A DNA stretch of 64,000 nt from Gracilimonas mengyeensis (GTDB lineage Bacteria; Bacteroidota; Rhodothermia; Balneolales; Balneolaceae): NCBI RefSeq assembly GCF_900182705.1, contig NZ_FXTP01000007.1:62001-126000 (forward strand), written 5' to 3'. Position 1 is the stretch's first letter, and every line of letters begins with the position of its first letter. Below, one piece after another: positions 16,592 to 24,268 of this stretch. The translations under genes were made by a program, and so were the position numbers. The notes under the pieces were generated by a model that was not told the DNA's origin, did no database searches, and saw only the letters and a list, made by a program, of their open reading frames with translations.

Positions 16592-17987
16592 AGTAAACCT
16601 CTTCTGTTTTTATATTGACATTATTTGCGAGCTGAACAGCATTTAGCAACTTCATCAGGTCTCTCACAGTATGCTGTTCAAAATTCTGGACCGTCTCTAT
16701 AATTTTGTTTCTTAATTCCTGTGAGGTGTAAGGTTCAGCCAACTGCTCAAATTTTTGGATGATGGTATTCCAGTCGGCCGGACGAGTATGAAAACCTTCA
16801 TAATCCATTTTGTTGATGGAAAACTTGTCGCCGTTTCTCAAATAAACAGTCAGCGTGGCCGGCATTTCATCCGGGAAGCGGTCACTATATTCCTGCTTGG
16901 GAGACACCTCAATTTTCTTCATTAGATTCTGGATGTCGTCGGCTTCAATACGCTCTTTTTTGTACTGATCCGGAAGTACTTGTCCATCTAACAAAGCAGC
17001 AGCAACCATATATTGCAGGCTGTGGTCGGCTTCCTCTTTCGTTCGAACGATGGTTTTATCACCTTCCTCTCCACCACCGATGATGTGATACGCCACATCA
17101 AATATGTCAGTGGTGATTTTCTCTACTTCATCCGCCGTGAATTCGTGTTCTTTCTTCAGCTCAAGTATTCCCTCGATAGAAGATTGCGAATGAATTTCTG
17201 CGTTGTATTTTTTGATGATGGTATTTGTGACCCGTTCCAAGTCTTCATTTTCCCAGTCAATGGTAAATGACCCGGCAATGGCATCCATAAATCCTTTATT
17301 GCCTTCAAATACAGCAGGCGGACCGGTAATTCCATATTTGGCCAGATAGGCCGCATGAGTACCACCAAAAGCTGTGTGCGGATAGGCAAGTCCTTTCCAG
17401 TTAGACAGAGCGCCCGTTCGTGTTACACGAAGTGCATTTAGTGCCGTTCCTGCAATAGATAGGGCATTTGCGGTTTTATCTTCATTCAGTCCAAGCGCTT
17501 TCGATACTCCTGCCGCCACGGCATAAGAGCCTTGTGTAGTATGATCAAATCCCTTGTCGCGCACCGGGGCTTCATCACTCAATCGACACTGCACCTGGTA
17601 AGCAAGGGCGAGGGCGGTCAGGAAAGTCTTGCCACAAATATCGTTATGTTCACCAGCAGCCAAAATGGAGCCGATGTTGTCGCTGGGGTGGCCCGTTTCG
17701 CCTTTGGCCAGGTAGCTGTCGTTATAATCAAGATAGCGTACCAAGGCGCTATTGTAGAGAGCTGCACGGTCTGGAGTGGTTTTTCCGCCACCAATCAGCG
17801 AGCTGAGTCCGGTTCCACCGAAGTCCCCGATCATCCTTCGAATAGCTTCTACCGGGGTTCCCTCTATGGCACCAATGGCCGTGCCCAGTGAATCTAGCAA
17901 TCGTATTTTTAGTTGTTTTTTGGCTTCCTCTGAAAGGTCTTCGAATGTAGCGTTTTGAATAAATGACGCGAGTTTTTGTGCAATCAT
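16584..17987 (-). CDS. MmgE/PrpD family protein
   Basis: 467 aa. PrpD-type fold signatures: LLDSLGTAIGAIEG near residue 30, YLDYNDSYL, GHPSDNIGSILAAGE, then the KGLAYPHTAFGGTHAAYL block and DHSLQYMVAAALLDG. Family members include 2-methylcitrate dehydratase and itaconate/aconitate-type enzymes acting on tricarboxylates; substrate here is unknown. GGAGA lies before the ATG. The gene starts about 95 bases from the centre of an Fnr-type dyad (18068-18097) and is translationally coupled to the ComA-like gene. No methylcitrate synthase or lyase is nearby, so a propionate role is not supported. Confidence 0.9.
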   Translation of the reverse strand: MIAQKLASFIQNATFEDLSEEAKKQLKIRLLDSLGTAIGAIEGTPVEAIRRMIGDFGGTGLSSLIGGGKTTPDRAALYNSALVRYLDYNDSYLAKGETGHPSDNIGSILAAGEHNDICGKTFLTALALAYQVQCRLSDEAPVRDKGFDHTTQGSYAVAAGVSKALGLNEDKTANALSIAGTALNALRVTRTGALSNWKGLAYPHTAFGGTHAAYLAKYGITGPPAVFEGNKGFMDAIAGSFTIDWENEDLERVTNTIIKKYNAEIHSQSSIEGILELKKEHEFTADEVEKITTDIFDVAYHIIGGGEEGDKTIVRTKEEADHSLQYMVAAALLDGQVLPDQYKKERIEADDIQNLMKKIEVSPKQEYSDRFPDEMPATLTVYLRNGDKFSINKMDYEGFHTRPADWNTIIQKFEQLAEPYTSQELRNKIIETVQNFEQHTVRDLMKLLNAVQLANNVNIKTEEVYYA

Positions 17988-18067
17988 GATGGGTCTCCTT
18001 GAATATTATGAGTCCAAAACTCAATGTTTTGATTTCCAATTCATCTAAGAATACCAAATCATCATCT

Positions 18068-18097
18068 GCACTAAAATGATATAGATCAAGTTAGTGC
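18068..18097. promoter_or_regulatory. Extended Fnr-type dyad upstream of PrpD/ComA
   Basis: ATGAT-ATAG-ATCAA at 18076-18089 fits TTGAT-N4-ATCAA with one mismatch, and an outer pair GCACTAA (18068-18074) / TTAGTGC (18091-18097) shares exactly the same centre. It lies between the end of the Crp/Fnr gene and the PrpD start, so it likely drives PrpD-ComA. Near-copy at 6837-6858. Confidence 0.65.
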
Positions 18098-18112
18098 TGC
18101 TCATCTTGGAGT

Positions 18113-18859
18113 CTAATCCTCTATAATGGTTCTAAGCTTCTTAATATCCTTTAAAGCCACCCATTGCCGGCCGGTTTCTATGATTCCTTCTTTTTGAAAA
18201 TTGCTCATTACGCGGCTGGCCGATTCCGTAGTTGTTCCGGCCATGTCTGCCAGGTCTTTGCGGGAAAATGGGAGTTGGATCAGCGTTCCTTCTTTTTTGT
18301 TTTCACCAAACTTCTCAGTGAGGGTTAGTAAAATATTGGCAATGCGTGTTTCCACCGGCTCTGTGGTAAGCTGTTTGATCTGCTCTTGAGAAGATCGCAG
18401 TTTTTCAGCGCTAACCTCAAGGATGGCTATGCCAACGGAGGGATATTCCTGCAAGATCTCTCGAAAATCCTTCAGTCCAACAGAGAGAATACAGCAGCCG
18501 CTTTGGGCCACGGCCGATTCGGTATAAACATCACTGCCCAAAAGTTTGAGTGAGCCAAAATAACTTCCGGGTTCTAATATATCAAGCACGACATCCTTGC
18601 CCTCATCGGTATATCGAAGCAATTTAACGGCACCATCTACTACCACACGGAGATAATTCGCAGGATCTCCCTGGTAATAAATCTCAGCTCCCTCCCGATA
18701 ATGTGTAGCCGAAAACCGTTTTACGATCTCGTCCAGATCTTCCTGCTTTAGATCACGGAAAAAGGAGACCATCCCCAGTTTCGACGTTTTCAGCTCCAGC
18801 GAACAGTGATGTCCATCGGGGGCATAATCTTTAAGCGGAGTGGTCTTTCGTTTTCCCAT
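18113..18859 (-). CDS. Crp/Fnr family transcriptional regulator
   Basis: 248 aa: N-terminal cNMP-binding-type beta-roll (about 30-150), dimer helix, and C-terminal winged helix with recognition helix TTESASRVMSNFQ. Glu212, Ser215 and Arg216 match the E-xx-SR pattern by which Fnr proteins read TTGAT half-sites, and two such boxes occur in this window. It has only Cys19, Cys122 and Cys123, not the four-Cys set of oxygen-sensing Fnr, so the signal may be NO via heme (NnrR/DNR style) or something else. Upstream gene is the triple DUF2249 protein, 15 bases away, in a minus-strand run with nadA. Confidence 0.9.
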   Translation of the reverse strand: MGKRKTTPLKDYAPDGHHCSLELKTSKLGMVSFFRDLKQEDLDEIVKRFSATHYREGAEIYYQGDPANYLRVVVDGAVKLLRYTDEGKDVVLDILEPGSYFGSLKLLGSDVYTESAVAQSGCCILSVGLKDFREILQEYPSVGIAILEVSAEKLRSSQEQIKQLTTEPVETRIANILLTLTEKFGENKKEGTLIQLPFSRKDLADMAGTTTESASRVMSNFQKEGIIETGRQWVALKDIKKLRTIIED

Positions 18860-18874
18860 AACTGACTACATTTT

Positions 18875-19633
18875 TTATTCGGGTTTCAGCTTCATCACCT
18901 TCACTTTCCATTCCTCAGGCATTACTTCCAGGTACTCCCAGTTAAACGGAACATCGTTTTCAGCTTCCATCTGGTAATATAACGGTTTGGGGTCGTGATC
19001 ATTAATGAACACGAAAGCCTCTCCGGGTTTTAGCTCATCAAAAGCCTCAAAAACCATGTCATGGCGTTTGGCCGGTGGGTAGGGGCGTACATCAAATTTA
19101 TTCACTACGCTGATGTCGGTGGTGTCTACATCATTTTCGGCGTTTTTGGTTACGTGAACCACGTACTCACCTTCGTATTTCTTTTTATATTCCCAACTGT
19201 GCTCGCCATCAAATTTCTTTTGGAAGATCTGATGGATTTCTTCAGGATCTTCTGCTGCCCGAATCTCCATTACGTCATTGGGCAACATCATTCCATATCG
19301 GTGGAAGATGGTGTATTTCCAATCCTTCTTTTCGGCTTTCCGCAGATCAATTAGTGTGGAAACGCCGGAGCTTTTGCTGCCTTCAGAGGCTTCGGTTCGG
19401 GTGACCCGCACTTTCCATTCTTCGGGATCTCGTTTCAGGTATTCCCAGCCTACCACGTCTCCAAAAATAGAGCGGAATTCGTAGTACAGCGGCTTTGGAT
19501 CATGATCATTAATAAAGACAAAGCTCTCCCCGGCAGGAAGATCTTTGAATAACTTCAACAGTTTCTCATGTCTTTTGATAGGAATGAGTGTTCGTACGTC
19601 GAGTTCTTTTTCAGTTATTTCAGACATTTTCAT
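18875..19633 (-). CDS. Triple DUF2249-domain protein
   Basis: 252 aa made of three DUF2249-like units. Units 1 (about 10-80) and 3 (about 178-250) carry the family signature LDVRTLIPIKRHEKLL / FDVRPYPPAKRHDMVF and FVFINDHDPKPLYY. The central unit (about 100-162) keeps only the WKYTIF start, spacing and WEYKKKYEGEYVVHV end and has lost HDPKPL. DUF2249 proteins are small, TusA-like in fold and common beside hemerythrin and NO-related genes; biochemical role unknown. A single-unit relative is encoded at 23693-23932. It lies between nadA and the Crp/Fnr gene on one strand. Confidence 0.88.
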   Translation of the reverse strand: MKMSEITEKELDVRTLIPIKRHEKLLKLFKDLPAGESFVFINDHDPKPLYYEFRSIFGDVVGWEYLKRDPEEWKVRVTRTEASEGSKSSGVSTLIDLRKAEKKDWKYTIFHRYGMMLPNDVMEIRAAEDPEEIHQIFQKKFDGEHSWEYKKKYEGEYVVHVTKNAENDVDTTDISVVNKFDVRPYPPAKRHDMVFEAFDELKPGEAFVFINDHDPKPLYYQMEAENDVPFNWEYLEVMPEEWKVKVMKLKPE

Positions 19634-19676
19634 CTTATTTATAGTTAAAATTTTTAGCTTTTAGCTGACAGCTTCC

Positions 19677-20615
19677 TCACCCAATCGCCATCATGCGCTC
19701 AATAGGTTTGATTGCTCGCTTAGCCAGTTCTTCCGGCACTTTCACATCATACCGATCGTATTCGAGAGCTTCATACAAGTTTTGCAGATTGATCTTCTTC
19801 ATGAACTCACACACCGATTCTTCGTTGGCCGGGATGAATTTCTTGCCGGGGTTTTCCTTTTCCATCCTATGCAAAATGCCCGTCTCCGTAGCCACCACAA
19901 ATTCTTCGGCTTTAGATTCTTTCACAAAATCGATCATCCCGCCGGTGGAATAGATGTGTGCGTCTTTACAATCGTGATAAAAGGTAGAATTCAACATACA
20001 ACTGGTGGAGCAGCCGCATTCTGGATGAATGAGGATTTCGGCTTCGGGATGCTCTTTCTGTTTTTCACCCAGATTCAGATCTCCGATCTTTTCGTGAACA
20101 TGACAAGCACCATCCCAGATATGCATATTCTCCCGGCCGGTCATCAACTGAATGTAACTGCCCAAGAATTTATCGGGACCGAACAGGATTTCCTTATGCT
20201 CGGGAATCGAATTGATTACATCCATAGCGTTCGATGAAGTGCAGCAATAATCGGTTTCGGCCTTCACTTCAGCCGTAGTGTTTACATACATCACCACCGC
20301 TGCACCGGGATGTTCAGCTTTCCACGCCCGAAGTTGATCAGCCGTAATGGTATCCGCCAGCGAACAACCGGCTTCTAGATCGGGGATCAGTACTTTCTTA
20401 TCAGGCGAGATAATGGAGGCTGTTTCCGCCATAAAATGCACGCCACAAAAAACAATCAGTTCGGCATCGGTTTGGGCGGCTTTGCGGGCCAACCCCAGGG
20501 AATCACCAATATAATCTGCAACATCCTGCACTTCAGGAACCTGATAATTATGCGCCAAAATAATGGCGTTCTTCTCTTTTCTAAGCTCGTTGATACGGTT
20601 ATTAAGTTCTTCCAT
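19677..20615 (-). CDS. nadA: Quinolinate synthase NadA
   Basis: 312 aa. Makes quinolinate from iminoaspartate and dihydroxyacetone phosphate for NAD synthesis and needs a [4Fe-4S] cluster. Recognised by AIILAHNYQVPEVQDVADYIGDSLGLA at the start, FCGVHFMAETA, HPECGCS and the C-terminal MAIG. Cluster cysteines are in FCGVHF, the GACHVH/HPECGC region and near the C-terminal domain (EESVCEFM). nadB and nadC are not nearby; its place among Fe-S and NO-response genes rather than in a nad operon is notable, since the cluster is sensitive to oxygen and NO. Confidence 0.95.
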   Translation of the reverse strand: MEELNNRINELRKEKNAIILAHNYQVPEVQDVADYIGDSLGLARKAAQTDAELIVFCGVHFMAETASIISPDKKVLIPDLEAGCSLADTITADQLRAWKAEHPGAAVVMYVNTTAEVKAETDYCCTSSNAMDVINSIPEHKEILFGPDKFLGSYIQLMTGRENMHIWDGACHVHEKIGDLNLGEKQKEHPEAEILIHPECGCSTSCMLNSTFYHDCKDAHIYSTGGMIDFVKESKAEEFVVATETGILHRMEKENPGKKFIPANEESVCEFMKKINLQNLYEALEYDRYDVKVPEELAKRAIKPIERMMAIG

Positions 20616-20660
20616 TCTTCTTTTTAGTTAACAAAATCAAAAAGCATACATCTCAAATCA

Positions 20661-21287
20661 TTAATCGATACAATACGTACACGCGAAATCACCATCGGCG
20701 ATGTAGCTCGTTCTTTCCACCTCTTTCCCAAATACTCTTTGGTAAAATTCCTTTTCAAGTTTACAGGGCAGTTTTGTCACTTTAATGATCTCCCGAAACG
20801 GACAATTACACTCTTTCATCATCAGCTTTCCGGAATCCTGATCATGTCCATATTCTGCCATAAATCCTTCTTCATCCAGCATTTGGCGGGTAACCCGGGC
20901 TTTATCTTTTTCGGATTTTACATTTTCCTCTTCCAGCATAAGTTTCAATTTCTCATACCGACGATCCCAAAATTTTTGGAAAAAAACCTCCAGTATTCGA
21001 TGCTCTCCCTCCGTCTGCAGATAGCGAATAAATTCACGCATCATCTCCGGTTCATACGAAGGATACAAACCATTCCCTTTTTTGGTGAGCTGAAAGCGGA
21101 GGCTTGGTCGTCCCCGTCCTGACCGCTCGTAACTTCGCTCAATGTATTCGTCCTTCTCTAATTGGGTAAAATGCTCGCGAACCGTTGTCTTTGCCAGATC
21201 CATTTTCTCAACAGCATCATCTATAGTTATTTGCCCTTGATGTTTGGTCAGGTCTAGTAACTCTTTTTTGGGGCCGGTTATGGTCAT
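20661..21287 (-). CDS. SufR-like Fe-S-binding transcriptional regulator
   Basis: 208 aa. N-terminal winged helix (TTVREHFTQLEKDEYIERS, then GRGRPSLRFQLT, the DNA-binding wing of the DeoR/ArsR-like SufR group). The C terminus is rich in cysteine: Cys160, Cys162, Cys175, Cys203, Cys206, with ECNCPF and LPCKLE segments as in SufR, which represses Fe-S assembly genes when its cluster is intact. It probably senses cluster damage here. It follows the RIC-like gene by 11 bases and precedes nadA, suggesting an Fe-S status-controlled unit. Confidence 0.85.
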   Translation of the reverse strand: MTITGPKKELLDLTKHQGQITIDDAVEKMDLAKTTVREHFTQLEKDEYIERSYERSGRGRPSLRFQLTKKGNGLYPSYEPEMMREFIRYLQTEGEHRILEVFFQKFWDRRYEKLKLMLEEENVKSEKDKARVTRQMLDEEGFMAEYGHDQDSGKLMMKECNCPFREIIKVTKLPCKLEKEFYQRVFGKEVERTSYIADGDFACTYCID

Positions 21288-21298
21288 AAATTAGATAT

Positions 21299-22036
21299 TT
21301 AGCTGATCTTAATTTCCGATTTAATTCTGGAAATGAGATACTGTTCCTCCAGAAAGTGATGCTTTTCCAGATCATCTTTCAGGTTTTTCAGAGTAGTATA
21401 AAGCAATCTAAATGTCGTACAGGCCTCATTTGGTGGTTTAAAGCTATCCGTAAGCTCCGCAATCCGCCCAATCTGATATTCTATTTCCTCCTGATCTTTT
21501 TGAATGAGCATGATCTGGTTTTTCAAAGACTGTACAAGACCATCACGTGGTTCCCCGTTCTGACTGAACAGCTTCAAAACTGCCGGAAAAAATTTTTCTT
21601 CCTGAAATTTCAAATGAAACTCTAGTTTTTCCTTCAACTTCTCAAAGTACCAGCGCACCTGATTTAATTCAGGATATTGGGTTCCGTGAACATCATAGGT
21701 ACGATGCTCGAAACCGGTGGCATCTTCTATCAAGGACCGCGTATAGGCATGATGTTCTTCCTCCAAATAATGCACCACTAGCTCGGGTGACCACCCAAAA
21801 ATTCCTGAAGGATATTCAAAACCTTTTCCATTACCCAATCTCAGAAGAGCATCTAAAACCTCGTCTTCATTTTTCTTCTGAGCCGTGCAAACTTCCATCA
21901 CTGATTTTTCTTCATTTCCTTTAATAGGCAATCCAAGGTTTTTCAATACATCCGTTGCCCTGCTCTCTTGTTCCAACAATTCCGATACGGTCATTGCTAA
22001 AAGTCGGGATTCTGTTTTTTCCATGATCTCTGCCAT
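21299..22036 (-). CDS. RIC/ScdA-like protein with hemerythrin-type C-terminal domain
   Basis: 245 aa. The N-terminal third (MTVSELLEQESRATDVLKNLG ... VMEVCTAQ) matches the ScdA_N (DUF542) layout of iron-sulfur repair proteins, but the usual vicinal cysteines (FCCGG) are replaced by LPIKG. The rest is a helical bundle with hemerythrin-like HxxxE elements (EEEHHAY, EFHLKFQEE, EKHHFLEEQYL) that could hold a di-iron site. RIC proteins restore Fe-S clusters hit by NO. First gene of the minus-strand run with sufR-like and nadA, divergent from ctaA. A paralogue is at 29177-29929. Confidence 0.85.
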   Translation of the reverse strand: MAEIMEKTESRLLAMTVSELLEQESRATDVLKNLGLPIKGNEEKSVMEVCTAQKKNEDEVLDALLRLGNGKGFEYPSGIFGWSPELVVHYLEEEHHAYTRSLIEDATGFEHRTYDVHGTQYPELNQVRWYFEKLKEKLEFHLKFQEEKFFPAVLKLFSQNGEPRDGLVQSLKNQIMLIQKDQEEIEYQIGRIAELTDSFKPPNEACTTFRLLYTTLKNLKDDLEKHHFLEEQYLISRIKSEIKIS

Positions 22037-22202
22037 AATTAGGGTTAATCACTCAAAATTTCATCTGATTCAGTAACCTCTACAATGATAGGCATAGAAT
22101 TTACTATTTTCAATAAAAACGGTAATAATAGTTTAAAATATTGTAAGTCAATTTAAAGCCTCTTACTTTTATTCCCTTTGAAATCACCAAATACTCCAAA
22201 AA

Positions 22203-23222
22203 ATGAATTACACCTTTCACCGGTCGGTATATGTATGGCTTTGGACAGGCATTATTTTGATTTCCCTAATGATCATCATAGGTGGAGTCACCCGTCTAAC
22301 TGATTCCGGACTTTCCATGAGCGACTGGAATCTGATCATGGGCTCAATCCCTCCAATGAATGAAACCGATTGGCAGCAGACCTTTGAGCGCTACAAAGAA
22401 TTTCCACAGTACCAACAGCTCAATGCCGGTATGAGTTTGGAAAAATTTAAAGGCATCTACTTTTGGGAATATCTGCACCGGGTTCTCGGGCGTGTAGTTG
22501 GCATCGTATTCCTGATTCCTTTCGGGTACTTTTGGGCCAAAGGGTATTTCGACTCCAGATTATTGAAACGTATGTTTATTCTCCTGGGATTGGGAGCCCT
22601 GCAAGGTGCCATGGGTTGGATCATGGTAAAAAGTGGCTTGGTGGATATTCCCTATGTAAGCCATTATCGGCTTGCAGCACACTTTATGTTGGCTTTTATC
22701 TTGATTGGATTTTGCCTTTGGTACGCATTGGATCTCAGGAATAGATCTATACAGGTTCTTCAAAAATCAATTCTTAGGAAATGGCTTTCGGTCGTTGGAG
22801 TTCTATTTATAATTCAACTCATTTATGGAGCTTTCACTGCCGGACTCGATGCCGGATACATCTATAATACGTTTCCAAAAATGGCTGGGCAGTGGATTCC
22901 ACCAACCCTCGCTGCTTTAGATCCCTTTCTGCTAAACCTGATTGAAAATCCCGGAACCGTTCAGTGGATTCACCGGGTTACCGGAACGCTTCTTTTGATA
23001 TCCGTAGTCATATTCTGGTGGAAGTCTGCTGTTCAACAATCAAAAAGTAAATGGCTGCAAGCGATGAGCGGAGCTTTGCTTACTATCATACTACTGCAAT
23101 ACCTCGTTGGTGTTCTCACGCTTGTAAATCATGTCCCAATTTCGCTGGGAGTTCTTCATCAAGGCATTGCTATCCTCTTCTGGATCATCTTCCTGACGAT
23201 TGCACATCGCCTAAAATATTAA
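22203..23222 (+). CDS. ctaA: Heme A synthase (COX15/CtaA)
   Basis: 339 aa, eight membrane helices in two similar halves. Signature VTRLTDSGLSMSDW and the FKGIYFWEYLHRVLGR block, plus QWIHRVTG in the second half with paired His ligands. Converts heme O to heme A for aa3-type oxidases. First gene of the plus-strand run that continues with ferredoxin, DUF2249, DUF59, NnrS-like and CopD-like genes; CtaB and oxidase genes are not in the window. Confidence 0.93.
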   Translation: MNYTFHRSVYVWLWTGIILISLMIIIGGVTRLTDSGLSMSDWNLIMGSIPPMNETDWQQTFERYKEFPQYQQLNAGMSLEKFKGIYFWEYLHRVLGRVVGIVFLIPFGYFWAKGYFDSRLLKRMFILLGLGALQGAMGWIMVKSGLVDIPYVSHYRLAAHFMLAFILIGFCLWYALDLRNRSIQVLQKSILRKWLSVVGVLFIIQLIYGAFTAGLDAGYIYNTFPKMAGQWIPPTLAALDPFLLNLIENPGTVQWIHRVTGTLLLISVVIFWWKSAVQQSKSKWLQAMSGALLTIILLQYLVGVLTLVNHVPISLGVLHQGIAILFWIIFLTIAHRLKY

Positions 23223-23317
23223 AATCTAATTTAGCCGTTTTTATTATTGATAATCAGTTCACGGCTTTCTACCTTTGGGACAGATTAGTTGACATCAATA
23301 TTTAATCGTTCAACCAC

Positions 23318-23656
23318 ATGGCATACGTAGTCACCGAGAATTGCATTAACTGTAAGCACACAAATTGCGCAGCCGTTTGTCCGGTGGACGCTTTCCGGGA
23401 AGGTCCGAATTTCCTGACTATCGATCCCTTTGAATGTATCGATTGCGATGCCTGTGTTTCCGAATGTCCTGTGGAAGCTATTTATCCCGATGATGAAGTC
23501 CCCATGAAGTGGGAGCATTACATTGAGTTGAACGAACAACTTGCTGAAGAATGGTCAGACAGGATCATCAACGAAGCAAAAGAGCCATTGCCCGAGGCTG
23601 AAAAATGGGCCGACAAATTTCCTAAACTTAATGAGTTGATCAAAAGCTGGAGTTAG
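23318..23656 (+). CDS. FdxA-type ferredoxin (7Fe)
   Basis: 112 aa. First cluster motif ENCINCKHTNCAAVCPVDAF and second CIDCDACVSECPVEAI, with the long C-terminal tail typical of FdxA. Expected to carry [3Fe-4S] and [4Fe-4S] clusters and act as a soluble electron carrier. Could serve the P450 at 7.0 kb, which lacks a dedicated partner, but this is only a possibility. 36 bases before the DUF2249 gene. Confidence 0.93.
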   Translation: MAYVVTENCINCKHTNCAAVCPVDAFREGPNFLTIDPFECIDCDACVSECPVEAIYPDDEVPMKWEHYIELNEQLAEEWSDRIINEAKEPLPEAEKWADKFPKLNELIKSWS

Positions 23657-23692
23657 TTTCAGCTAAAATTTTTAACCTTAAATAAGACAAAA

Positions 23693-23932
23693 ATGTCTGA
23701 TATAGAGCAAGAATTGGATGTGAGAGTAATTCCTCCTCCACAAAAACACCCGACAATTTTTAAAACCTTCGAAAACCTGGACGAAAACGAAGCCTTCATC
23801 CTGGTAAATGACCACGATCCCAAGCCACTGCGTTATCAGATGTCAGCTATGCTGGGAGACGATGTTTTTCACTGGGAATATCTTGAAGAAGGTCCTGAAA
23901 TATGGAAGGTAAGAATAGCTAAAACTGCATAA
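23693..23932 (+). CDS. Single DUF2249-domain protein
   Basis: 79 aa with LDVRVIPPPQKHPTIFKTF and FILVNDHDPKPLRYQM, the same signature as units 1 and 3 of the protein at 18875-19633. Ends with WEYLEEGPEIWKVRI. Sits 14 bases before the DUF59 gene. Role unknown; proximity to ferredoxin and Fe-S assembly genes suggests a redox or sulfur-related function. Confidence 0.9.
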   Translation: MSDIEQELDVRVIPPPQKHPTIFKTFENLDENEAFILVNDHDPKPLRYQMSAMLGDDVFHWEYLEEGPEIWKVRIAKTA

Positions 23933-23946
23933 CGGAATTGAATTTC

Positions 23947-24264
23947 ATGACCGAAAAACGGCGCCGGGTAGCCCGAAAATTAAAAGAGGTGATAGATCCC
24001 GAGTTGGGAGTAAACATCGTGGATCTTGGGTTGGTTTATGACATACTTATTAAGGATGGGCATGTCATAATAGTATATACAACCACCACTCCGGGCTGCC
24101 CCATGCGTCGTTATCTACAACAACAAATTGATAAGGCACTTACCGAAATCGAAGGCATCGAATCGGCCGAAAGCAAGCTGGTAATGGAACCTGAATGGAC
24201 AGTAAATATGATCGTACCTGATGTTGAATTTTTCGCTGTCCCACCTCCCCAACTCAATCAATAG
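23947..24264 (+). CDS. DUF59/MIP18-family metal-sulfur cluster assembly factor
   Basis: 105 aa from ATG 23947 (GGA upstream; a TTG at 23938 is in frame but less likely). Contains DPELGVNIVDLGLVYD and the TTPGCPMRRYL loop with the conserved Cys, as in SufT/PaaD/MIP18 proteins that help mature Fe-S proteins. The C-terminal tail FFAVPPPQLNQ is extra. Four bases before the NnrS-like gene, so translation is likely coupled. Confidence 0.9.
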   Translation: MTEKRRRVARKLKEVIDPELGVNIVDLGLVYDILIKDGHVIIVYTTTTPGCPMRRYLQQQIDKALTEIEGIESAESKLVMEPEWTVNMIVPDVEFFAVPPPQLNQ

Positions 24265-24268
24265 CCGG

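Noticed and set aside
23260-23300. TTGACATCAA near the ferredoxin start as a third Fnr box
   Set aside because: The half-sites are only one base apart, wrong spacing for TTGAT-N4-ATCAA.
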